Of a DNA stretch of 20,989 nt, positions 1 to 6,624 are shown in pieces. Each line of letters begins with the position of its first letter. Position 1 is the first letter of the stretch. Made by a program: the position numbers and the translations under genes. Source of the DNA: a virus; IMG/VR virus record IMGVR_UViG_3300035430_000282, positions 1-20,989 of that record. The stretch is one strand, 5' to 3'. Below the pieces are notes generated by a model. The model was not told where the DNA came from. It ran no database searches and worked only from the letters and a program-made list of their open reading frames with translations.

Positions 1-876
1 CAATCTGAAGTTGATTCTTTAACTGCCGCAACTTCCTCTTATTTGACTTCTTTACCGAGTGGAACTATTAGTGGTTCGGCACAAATTGATAGAACTTGGA
101 CATTAGGAGCTGATGGTTCAAGTAACTATACATTTACAGGACCAGGTCTAACAGGTACCGAAAACGACCCAACTTTATATTTAACTCGTGGTGAAACTTA
201 TAGATTTGTAAATCAAATGGGAGCTCATCCATTTAGAATACAATCAGACCCAAATGGTTCAACAGGTACTCAGTACAACGATGGTGTTACTAATAATGAT
301 GTAAGTAATGGAACACTTATAATAGATGTTCAGTTCGATGCACCATCGAAAATATATTACCAATGTACTGCTCATGCTTCTATGGGTGGTGTAATTGAAA
401 TACTCGATAAATTACCAGAAGGAGTTGTAAGTGGTTCAGTACAAATAACTTCAGTAATCACAGATACATATATTTCATCTTCGGCCGCTTCAAGTGGATT
501 TGGTAGTGGTGGTTCATCTGATTTTACAACACTTACAAATGTACCAAGTGGTTTAGTAAGTGGTTCATCCCAATTAACATCATCATATGATACAAGATAT
601 CTTAACACGAATGGCGATGGAATCGTTAGTAGTTCTGCACAAATCACAGATGGTAGTGGAATACTTTCAGGTTCAGTTGCGGCACAATTACCAACTGGTA
701 CCGTTAGTGGTTCTACTCAAATAACAAATGGTAGTAATATCATTAGTGGTTCTACTCAAATAGCAAACTTAGGATATGTAAGTTCATCAACAGTAGATAC
801 AATACAAGTAATGACCGCGGTAGCTTATTCAGGTATTACACCAGTTAGTGGTGTATTATATATCATACAAGGATAA
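1..876 (+). CDS. Tail-fibre/adhesion protein with cupredoxin domain (5' end missing)
   Basis: The frame is open from the first base, so this is the C-terminal 291 residues of a longer protein. It is built from short repeats of the form [L/V]P-x-G-x-[V/I]-SGS-x-QI, seen at least seven times and typical of marine phage fibre proteins. Between the first and second units lies a cupredoxin-like domain (about nt 150-408). Its four type 1 copper ligands are in place: His in MGAHPF (codon 226-228), then Cys, His and Met in CTAHASM (codons 364, 373, 382). The C-x2-H-x2-M spacing is that of amicyanin. The protein ends in a hydrophobic stretch, VSGVLYIIQG, and stops two bases before the next adhesion gene. 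Fibre role is inferred from the repeats and neighbour; copper binding is predicted from ligands only. Confidence 0.75.
   Translation, partial: QSEVDSLTAATSSYLTSLPSGTISGSAQIDRTWTLGADGSSNYTFTGPGLTGTENDPTLYLTRGETYRFVNQMGAHPFRIQSDPNGSTGTQYNDGVTNNDVSNGTLIIDVQFDAPSKIYYQCTAHASMGGVIEILDKLPEGVVSGSVQITSVITDTYISSSAASSGFGSGGSSDFTTLTNVPSGLVSGSSQLTSSYDTRYLNTNGDGIVSSSAQITDGSGILSGSVAAQLPTGTVSGSTQITNGSNIISGSTQIANLGYVSSSTVDTIQVMTAVAYSGITPVSGVLYIIQG
52..762 (+). repeat. Coding repeats, SGSxQI units in the fibre gene
   Basis: At least seven degenerate copies of a roughly 11-12 residue unit occur: LPSGTISGSAQI (nt 52-87), LPEGVVSGSVQI, VPSGLVSGSSQL, a GDGIVSSSAQI form, GSGILSGSVA, LPTGTVSGSTQI and GSNIISGSTQI (ending at 762). 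They interrupt or flank longer segments, including the cupredoxin domain. Such units are expected in elongated trimeric fibres and give sites for homologous recombination between fibre genes. Confidence 0.7.
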
Positions 877-878
877 TA

Positions 879-1766
879 ATGGATAGAAGGATTAACACTG
901 CACAGAACATTTATTTCAATAATGTTTCCGTAGATGAGGTTTACTATAACAATGAACTTATCTGGCCAACAGGTAGTGACCCTTGGTCACCAAGTACAGA
1001 TATAACAACCGTTGCTTGGATTGATGCATCAGATTCTTCAAATTATACAAGAAGTGGAACTTCATTACTTTCTGTAACTGATAAAGCAGGAACATATACA
1101 ATGACAGTTGGTGGTAATCCATCAACCAATAACAGTACTCAAAATGGATTAAATGTATTTGATTTTGATGGTAGTAATGAGTATTTACAAAGTACAACTT
1201 ATTCTACTCAAGTATCATCTGGTAATCATTGGGCAATCGGTGTATTTAGATTTGAAGGAACAGATAGTACCCAAGATTCTCTTTGGAGTTATGAAACAAA
1301 TGGTTCACCAAAAAGAGATTATGCAATCAGTAGTGGTAACTCATCAAACTCCTGGCCAGGTGAATTAGACCTCGATGCATCGTTCAACAGAATTAGTACC
1401 TCAATTGGTAATTTAAAATTATGGAACCTAAAAAGTTTAACAAGAAATCAATATCACATCGTTTCTTGTTGGTTTAATAAGAGTGGAAACCAAATCGGTG
1501 TTAGAGTAGATGGTTCAAATGCATTTACACCAGTTAATGATTATGATAATTCATTATCAACAAATCAAGAATTAAGATTGATGAGAAACAGGTCATCACA
1601 AGAATTAGATGGTAAGTTAGCAGAGTTTTTTGCAGTAGCAAATATACCTGGTACAAGTGGTACTGATTTAACTCACTTAGAAAAAGCAGAAGGTTATCTT
1701 GCACACAAATGGGGATTAACAAGTTCTTTACCAAATTCACACCCTTATAAAACTTCAGCACCATAA
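879..1766 (+). CDS. LamG/concanavalin A-like adhesion protein
   Basis: This 295-residue protein is probably a distal tail or receptor-binding protein. Its N-terminus (SVDEVYYNNELIW) is the short beta element often found at the start of phage tail proteins. From about residue 40 it follows the LamG/concanavalin lectin-like pattern: WIDASD, then FDFDGSNEYL, a central beta-sandwich, and the characteristic end EKAEGYLAHKWGL followed by LPNSHPYK. The fold suggests binding to surface glycans; the ligand is unknown. It begins two bases after the preceding fibre gene, so the two are probably translated together and may assemble in the same structure. No strong Shine-Dalgarno sequence is present. The family assignment is firm; the role as fibre tip is inferred. 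Confidence 0.75.
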   Translation: MDRRINTAQNIYFNNVSVDEVYYNNELIWPTGSDPWSPSTDITTVAWIDASDSSNYTRSGTSLLSVTDKAGTYTMTVGGNPSTNNSTQNGLNVFDFDGSNEYLQSTTYSTQVSSGNHWAIGVFRFEGTDSTQDSLWSYETNGSPKRDYAISSGNSSNSWPGELDLDASFNRISTSIGNLKLWNLKSLTRNQYHIVSCWFNKSGNQIGVRVDGSNAFTPVNDYDNSLSTNQELRLMRNRSSQELDGKLAEFFAVANIPGTSGTDLTHLEKAEGYLAHKWGLTSSLPNSHPYKTSAP

Positions 1767-1815
1767 ATTATGCCTTTAACAATAATCAATTTGGTTAAAT
1801 TATATATTTATACTT

Positions 1816-3993
1816 ATGGAATTTGACAAACAAGATTTTTTTAACGGACTTTTAACTGAATTATCATTTAGAGTAGAAGATGGTATACCTGACTTAAAAA
1901 ACCCAAAACACTTAAAAGTTCTTGGTGAAATATTTGACGATATGGAACTGTATTCTGTTGGTGATATTCTTATTAGAAACTTACTCAACGAACAAGATGG
2001 GTATAAACACATCGGTGCAGGTATATTTGTATCTGATAGAGATGTAGATAGTGATGGTAAAGCTAAAGATGGTGCTAAAAAGTATAGAAAAGATGGTGAG
2101 GGTGAAAGTGCTTCTTACACACCTATTTCAGATGATGAAGCAGAAGATATAAAAAAGAAACAAGGAGAGGAAGGAGAGAAAGCCGCATCTTCTTATAACA
2201 AATCCCAAGAAAAAGGTGATGATGGTGAATTAGTGGGTGATGACCAACCAGAAGAAGAGGAACCAAAAGGAGCAAAAGTTCAAGGTTCTGATGTGTTTAG
2301 TCATGCACCAGATGTAAAGAAAGATAAAGAAGGTGAAGAAGGTGGTGATAATTTTGATTATTCAAATACCACTATTGTATTAAACAAAAGTTTAACAAAT
2401 TATCTTTCAACTGAAGATTTAAAAATAGTTAAAAATTTCCAACGAGATTATGATGATTTTGAAAAAAATCCTACACAAGAAAAGGCTGATAGGTTAATTC
2501 AAAAATATCAATTAAGAACAAATAATGCAGATAAACCAAAAATTTACCCTGGTGTAATTGCTAATTCACATAGACATATCTTCAATGGAACCAGTGCAAA
2601 TGGTTCGGGTAGTGTAAAAAACAGAAAAATTGTTGATTTAATCAATCAACACTCAAGTGAAAAAGTACCAACTGCTTCTAAAAAAGATTTAACTGACCCA
2701 TCTAAACCAATGGGTGAAGCAACTAAACCTAAATCATCACAATTTGGTAAAGGTAGAACGGCAGATGAAGATGCTGGTGTTAGTAACATTATGAAACCAG
2801 AAAACAATGTATCATTTGATGGTATGGAAAAGAAATATCTTAAGTTATATGGGCCATTAGATGATAACGGTAATCTTTTAATACCAAGTAATAAACACAC
2901 GGATAAGTATTTAGAACAAGCTCTTGGTGGTTCACTTGATGAGGCAATTGAAAAGGCAAGAGAACTTGAAAAAACAATGAAGTTAAGTCCTGAAATTGGT
3001 AATGCATTGGTTGATTATCAAAATGAGCAAAAGGCTATATTAGAAAAATATAAAGGTAACTTACCTAATGAACAGGCTGCAAAAGAACTTCAAGATTCTT
3101 GGGGTAAATATACTCAAAGAATTATTGCCGTAAATCCAAAAATGGCAAAATCAATGATTAAAAATCAGGCAGAAGTATTCATTTATAGTTATGAACTTGC
3201 AAAAGGAGAAGAGGTATACCTTCCAGCTCATCCATCGTATCCAGCAGCGGATAAAATAGTAAAAACAGAAGATGGTGTAAATGGAGAAAGAGTTACTGGT
3301 GTAAGTGTAAAGGTTGGTGATGATGGTAGTGTAAAGATAATGGGATTCCCAACAGAAAATCAACAAATGTTAAGATACCATGTAAATAAAAAATATAGAG
3401 AAAACACAAGTAGTAGACCAGGTCAAGAAGGTTATGCCATTGGATTAAAAGATGAACTTGTTGATTCTGACCTCGAAATGGATAAGCTTCTAAATGAAAG
3501 TGGTATGGTTGAAATAATTCAAGATAAAAAAGAATACTATAAATTACTCCGAGAATATAAACAGTTTATGAAAGACCTTCAAGATAATAAAAATTATTAT
3601 GGTAAAGGTGCTATGAGTGAAGAGGACAACCAAAAATTAAAGGATAAGAAAAAAGAGTTAGTTGAAAAAATTCAAAAACTTGTTGATATGGATAAACTAA
3701 TTGAAAAGTGTGGTGAGAAAAATGCCAAATCATTAGTTAAGACGAGTCCTGGTAAACTAATACAATATATTAACTACTCTGCAGCGTCAAGTACTAGTGG
3801 TGGTGTTCAAGGTATCACATCACATTCGGAAAGAATTGATAGTGATGGAACCGTGGACATGGCAACAAAAGAATTTCCAAATGATTGTAAAAAACTTGAT
3901 TTTTCAACTTATAGAGAACATGAAACTGTAAGAAATGGTGGTTTATTAGTCGGTGTCACCCATCCTGACAGTAGTAATGGTGAAATCATTTAA
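1816..3993 (+). CDS. Large charged protein of unknown function
   Basis: I do not recognise this 725-residue protein. Residues 1-60 look like a small folded helical domain (FNGLLTELSF, ILIRNLLNEQ). Residues about 65-185 are low complexity and very rich in Lys, Glu, Asp and Gly, probably disordered. The rest is mainly helical, with a likely coiled coil around residues 555-640, and a glycine/serine-rich C-terminal part ending GVTHPDSSNGEII. There is no signal peptide or membrane segment and I see no catalytic motif. It lies between fibre genes and early genes, 49 bases after the LamG gene, with no Shine-Dalgarno and an AT-rich TATATTTATA element 3 bases before ATG. A virion-associated or scaffold-type role is possible but not shown. 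Confidence 0.6.
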   Translation: MEFDKQDFFNGLLTELSFRVEDGIPDLKNPKHLKVLGEIFDDMELYSVGDILIRNLLNEQDGYKHIGAGIFVSDRDVDSDGKAKDGAKKYRKDGEGESASYTPISDDEAEDIKKKQGEEGEKAASSYNKSQEKGDDGELVGDDQPEEEEPKGAKVQGSDVFSHAPDVKKDKEGEEGGDNFDYSNTTIVLNKSLTNYLSTEDLKIVKNFQRDYDDFEKNPTQEKADRLIQKYQLRTNNADKPKIYPGVIANSHRHIFNGTSANGSGSVKNRKIVDLINQHSSEKVPTASKKDLTDPSKPMGEATKPKSSQFGKGRTADEDAGVSNIMKPENNVSFDGMEKKYLKLYGPLDDNGNLLIPSNKHTDKYLEQALGGSLDEAIEKARELEKTMKLSPEIGNALVDYQNEQKAILEKYKGNLPNEQAAKELQDSWGKYTQRIIAVNPKMAKSMIKNQAEVFIYSYELAKGEEVYLPAHPSYPAADKIVKTEDGVNGERVTGVSVKVGDDGSVKIMGFPTENQQMLRYHVNKKYRENTSSRPGQEGYAIGLKDELVDSDLEMDKLLNESGMVEIIQDKKEYYKLLREYKQFMKDLQDNKNYYGKGAMSEEDNQKLKDKKKELVEKIQKLVDMDKLIEKCGEKNAKSLVKTSPGKLIQYINYSAASSTSGGVQGITSHSERIDSDGTVDMATKEFPNDCKKLDFSTYREHETVRNGGLLVGVTHPDSSNGEII

Positions 3994-4043
3994 TAAATAA
4001 TATATACTTCTATATTGCATTTAAACACCTAAATACATATTTG

Positions 4044-4069
4044 TTTAACAGATTAGTATTGTATATTTA
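4044..4069 (+). repeat. 26-base direct repeat, copy 1
   Basis: An exact 26-base sequence, beginning TTTAACAGATTAG and ending TGTATATTTA, lies just before the glycosyltransferase ATG. It recurs exactly at 4819-4844, over the 3' end of the same gene. Read in the gene's frame it would encode LTD then stop, as at the true 3' end, which suggests this copy is the relic of a similar gene end. The last part also forms TTGTA-TATT-TACAA with the next bases. Confidence 0.85.
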
Positions 4070-4072
4070 CAA

Positions 4073-4831
4073 ATGAAAAAAATTTTACTTAACTTTTTTG
4101 GTCAACTAAGATTTTGGGATTTACAAAATACAATTCAACCATTTAAAGAATACTTAGAACAAAATGGATTTGAAGTGGATATTTTTGGTACTTTTTGGGA
4201 TGATACGTATACAAATAAATTTTTAAGGAAAGATAGTTTAAATATATTTGATAAATTAAATTTAATTGAAGAGCCAACTTTAAAACCACAAACTCTTCAA
4301 AAATATTTTTATTCATTAAAAGAATCGGTAAAACTAATAAATTATGAATATGATTTTATAATCACATCTAGACCAGATATATTTCTTGAAATTAATAAAA
4401 AAAGTCATACAATACATGACTTTACTCAAAATATAAAAGATAATCATATATATGTTCAAAAATTACATTATGAAGAAAGAGATAATGATTATTGGATTGA
4501 TGATAAAATTTTTATTTCAAATTTAAACACTCTCAATATAATTTCTAAAACATTTAATTACTTTATAGATGGTAAATTAGATTTTGAACTATTATATCAT
4601 CGTGGGTTATTAAATGTACTTAATTTTTTTAATATAACTGTAAAAAATGATGTCCAATTTTTTAAAATTAATCTGATTAGGCATTATTTGTATTCTAAAT
4701 ATCCATTTGAGGGTGGTTATCTATATAAAGGTGAACTTGTACGAAATATTGAAAAAAAGTTTCAAGATACCTCGGAGTGGATAAAATACGTTGAAAAAAT
4801 ACATAAAATTCAAAATGATTTAACAGATTAG
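4073..4831 (+). CDS. Putative glycosyltransferase
   Basis: The 252-residue product starts MKKILLNFFGQLR, a first beta strand of a Rossmann-like nucleotide-sugar fold. It contains YDFIITSRPDIFL at residues 93-105, resembling the Y-D-[F/V]-I-I-x-x-R-x-D element of uncharacterised and WavE-like glycosyltransferases, followed by WIDDKIFISN (141-150), similar to the D-D-x-[F/I] step in those families. The D in RPD and the DD pair are plausible metal or nucleotide-sugar ligands. The gene is especially AT-rich and is bracketed by the 26-base direct repeat, so it may be a mobile or exchangeable cassette. Possible roles are modification of phage DNA, of virion protein or of host glycans. The family call is moderate; the acceptor is unknown. 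Confidence 0.5.
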   Translation: MKKILLNFFGQLRFWDLQNTIQPFKEYLEQNGFEVDIFGTFWDDTYTNKFLRKDSLNIFDKLNLIEEPTLKPQTLQKYFYSLKESVKLINYEYDFIITSRPDIFLEINKKSHTIHDFTQNIKDNHIYVQKLHYEERDNDYWIDDKIFISNLNTLNIISKTFNYFIDGKLDFELLYHRGLLNVLNFFNITVKNDVQFFKINLIRHYLYSKYPFEGGYLYKGELVRNIEKKFQDTSEWIKYVEKIHKIQNDLTD

Positions 4832-4844
4832 TATTGTATATTTA
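4819..4844 (+). repeat. 26-base direct repeat, copy 2
   Basis: This is the exact second copy of the sequence at 4044-4069, 775 bases downstream start to start. It covers the last codons and TAG stop of the putative glycosyltransferase and runs into the leader of the next gene. The identity ends sharply on both sides (g versus a upstream, c versus t downstream). Confidence 0.85.
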
Positions 4845-4865
4845 TATTGGAATTAAAGTAAATAT

Positions 4866-5264
4866 ATGAAAACACAACTTCTTTGTACCTTTACTAATAG
4901 AGAAAATATACAAGAAACTCTACAATTAATAAGGGAAACTTATTTTATTGTATATAACTACATTTATGTGCTTCAAAATAAAAGTAACTTAGAAGAATTG
5001 TATATAACATTTAACATAGATATATCCAAACGACCAGAAGTACCACTTGAAAACACAATCTTGGTGCACAGAAAAAAACAATCTAATACTCTTTATACTA
5101 TAAATGCCCTCAATGAAACCATTAAATTAGAAAATGGCGGTTCATTAGATAAAAACTTTCAATTAGATTGGAATAAATACAAAAATTCAATTATCGTCAC
5201 CAATACAGAAGGTATCAAAAAAATTACTACAAGAATTTTTGATGTTATTAAATTTAATAATTGA
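4866..5264 (+). CDS. Conserved marine-phage hypothetical protein
   Basis: The 132-residue protein begins MKTQLLCTFT and contains YNYIYVLQNK, a central VHRKKQSNTLYTINALNE segment and a C-terminal KITTRIFDVIKF. I recognise the pattern (N-terminal LLCTFT, the RKKQ-NTLYTINALN element, the late TN..G strand) as that of a conserved protein family of marine T4-like phages with no established function. It looks like a single small alpha/beta domain, with no membrane segment or signal. It starts 34 bases after the glycosyltransferase and its stop overlaps the -35 element of the next promoter, so it probably ends a transcription unit. No ribosome-binding site is obvious. The coding call is firm and the function is unknown. 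Confidence 0.7.
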   Translation: MKTQLLCTFTNRENIQETLQLIRETYFIVYNYIYVLQNKSNLEELYITFNIDISKRPEVPLENTILVHRKKQSNTLYTINALNETIKLENGGSLDKNFQLDWNKYKNSIIVTNTEGIKKITTRIFDVIKFNN

Positions 5265-5289
5265 CATTTGTTTGTAAAAAGTATATATT
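5261..5289 (+). promoter_or_regulatory. Sigma70-type promoter for the DUF1599 gene
   Basis: TTGACA (5261-5266), a 17-base spacer and TATATT (5284-5289) give one of the best promoter matches in the window. The expected start is near 5296, leaving a leader of about 24 bases before ATG at 5320. The -10 lies inside the palindrome at 5281-5312. Confidence 0.65.
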
Positions 5290-5312
5290 AGGTATATACA
5301 CCTAAAATATAC
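5281..5312. promoter_or_regulatory. Operator-like palindrome over the -10 and start site
   Basis: GTATATATTAGGT (5281-5293) and ACCTAAAATATAC (5300-5312) are inverted repeats matching at 12 of 13 positions around a 6-base centre. The palindrome covers the -10 element and the predicted transcription start. Because half of it lies upstream of that start, a DNA operator for a dimeric repressor is more likely than an RNA hairpin. Confidence 0.5.
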
Positions 5313-5319
5313 AAACAAA

Positions 5320-5721
5320 ATGCCGATAAAACAACATAAAACCATAGAAGAAAACGAACCTATTTCGTTTGTTAAGTTTGACCATCCATTAGTTATAAAG
5401 GATATAGAAAAAAAATATCCTGAAATGACTGATGAATTCAAACGAATAATGTGGACACAATATGAAATGTTCTGTTTAAAACAGTCAAATTACGGTCCTG
5501 ACAATATTTCTGTTGGAACTAATCTTGATTCAATTGCTGATATTAAACTAGCTATGCAAGGATTATGGTTCCGTATGAACGATAAGGTTCAACGATTAAA
5601 GCAACTTATCATCAATAGTAAAGTTGATTTAGTAGCAGAATCAGTTCAAGATACACTATCTGATTTGTCTGTCTATGGTATCATAGGACAGATTGTAAAA
5701 AACAAAAAATGGGGTAAATAA
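5320..5721 (+). CDS. DUF1599 / nucleotide modification-associated (Nmad1-like) protein
   Basis: The 133-residue all-alpha protein matches the DUF1599 pattern: a helix ending KQSNYGPDNI (residue 57 on), a serine/glycine stretch, RMNDKVQRL at 85-93, and the helix AESVQDTLSDLSVYGII from 106. The acidic residues E107, D111 and D115 resemble the metal-binding face of MazG-like nucleotide pyrophosphohydrolases, to which such helical families are compared. The family has been linked by gene context to nucleotide or DNA modification in phages, but I know of no settled reaction. It has its own strong promoter with an overlapping palindrome, and lies directly before gp32, so it is probably an early, regulated gene. 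Family call is fairly good; enzymatic role is inferred. Confidence 0.6.
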   Translation: MPIKQHKTIEENEPISFVKFDHPLVIKDIEKKYPEMTDEFKRIMWTQYEMFCLKQSNYGPDNISVGTNLDSIADIKLAMQGLWFRMNDKVQRLKQLIINSKVDLVAESVQDTLSDLSVYGIIGQIVKNKKWGK

Positions 5722-5722
5722 T

Positions 5723-5751
5723 TTGACATTTATCTGTCAATTTATTACCTT
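5723..5751 (+). promoter_or_regulatory. Probable gp32 promoter with -35 inside an inverted repeat
   Basis: TTGACA (5723-5728) is followed after 17 bases by TACCTT (5746-5751), a weak -10. TTGACA also pairs with TGTCAA (5735-5740) as a perfect 6-base inverted repeat with a 6-base centre, so a repressor could cover the -35. Alternative -10 sites in the TA-rich run 5751-5766 cannot be excluded. The short stem could also act as a weak 3' end for the upstream gene. Confidence 0.4.
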
Positions 5752-5766
5752 ATTAATATATATATG

Positions 5767-5785
5767 TACAACCAAATCGGTTGTA
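5767..5785 (+). promoter_or_regulatory. Leader hairpin upstream of gp32
   Basis: TACAACC (5767-5773) and GGTTGTA (5779-5785) form a perfect 7-base stem with a 5-base AAATC loop. It is followed by a G-poor, A-rich single-stranded leader to the AAAGG ribosome site (5811-5815) and ATG at 5823. This arrangement resembles the structured leader plus open A-rich tract through which T4 gp32 represses its own translation. Confidence 0.5.
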
Positions 5786-5822
5786 TTTAAACAATAAACA
5801 TTAAAACATAAAAGGTAAAACA

Positions 5823-6617
5823 ATGGATATAAATGCTATCAGAAGCAGACTGAACAAACTGCAAAACACTCAACGTAAATCTGATTCTCTTTGGAAACCA
5901 ACTCCTGGTAAACATCAAGTTAGAATCGTTCCTTACAAATTTAATCCAGACAATCCATTCATCGAGTTGTATTTTCACTACAATGTGAATAACAAAACTT
6001 ACCTTTCCCCTCAATCTTTTGGTAGACCTGACCCTATTGTGGAATTTTCAGACAAACTAAAAAGAATGGGTGATAAGGAAGACTACAAAGCAGCAAGACA
6101 AATGGAACCAAAACTTCGTACTTTTGTACCTGTTATTGTAAGAGGTGAAGAAGGTGAAGGAGTTAAATTTTGGGGATTTGGTAAAACTGTATATCAAGAA
6201 ATTCTTGGTTATATTGCTGATCCTGATTACGGTGATATTACAGATCCTGTAAATGGTCGCGATTTAACAATCGAATATACTTCAGCTGAAGATGCGGGTA
6301 CAAGTTATCCAACAACAACTATTCGAGTAAAACCAAAAGAAACTCCTTTAGTAGAAGATTCTCAACAAGTAGAAAATCTGTTACAAAATCAAACAGAAAT
6401 TACAGACTTGTATCAAGAGTTATCTTATGATGAACTAAAAGATGTATTGGAAGGTTGGTTAAATCCAAGTGGTGGTGAAGATAGTAGTTCAACATCAGCT
6501 ACACAACAAACTTTATCAACCACTCAACCAGCTCAACAAACAACAACTTCTCAACAAACACAAACATCTAATACAAATGATGTAGCTTCTGCGTTTGATG
6601 AGTTATTTAACGGATAA
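5823..6617 (+). CDS. 32: Single-stranded DNA-binding protein, gp32 type
   Basis: The 264-residue protein coats single-stranded DNA during replication and recombination. It starts MDINAIRSRLNKLQ, the basic N-terminus used for cooperativity in T4 gp32, then WKPTPGKHQVRIVPY, a conserved marker of the OB-fold core. The segment where T4 gp32 carries its zinc ligands here reads KTYLSPQSFGRPDPIVEF, and the whole protein has no cysteine, so the zinc site is absent. Residues about 220-250 are a Gln/Thr/Ser-rich linker, ending in an acidic tip VASAFDELFNG like the protein-interaction tail. It has an AAAGG ribosome site 7 bases from ATG and is followed 7 bases later by UvsX, its recombination partner. 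It is shorter than T4 gp32 (301 residues). Confidence 0.85.
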   Translation: MDINAIRSRLNKLQNTQRKSDSLWKPTPGKHQVRIVPYKFNPDNPFIELYFHYNVNNKTYLSPQSFGRPDPIVEFSDKLKRMGDKEDYKAARQMEPKLRTFVPVIVRGEEGEGVKFWGFGKTVYQEILGYIADPDYGDITDPVNGRDLTIEYTSAEDAGTSYPTTTIRVKPKETPLVEDSQQVENLLQNQTEITDLYQELSYDELKDVLEGWLNPSGGEDSSSTSATQQTLSTTQPAQQTTTSQQTQTSNTNDVASAFDELFNG

Positions 6618-6624
6618 ATAATCT

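Noticed and set aside
372-647. Minus-strand open frame opposite the fibre gene
   Set aside because: It mirrors the repeat-rich + strand gene, has no ribosome site or recognisable domain, and all supported genes are on the + strand.
1803-1812. TATATTTATA before genes at 1816, 4073 and 4866 as a phage late promoter
   Set aside because: At 1816 and 4073 the element lies only 3 bases before ATG, so transcription would begin at or inside the coding region; such AT-rich words are common here by chance.
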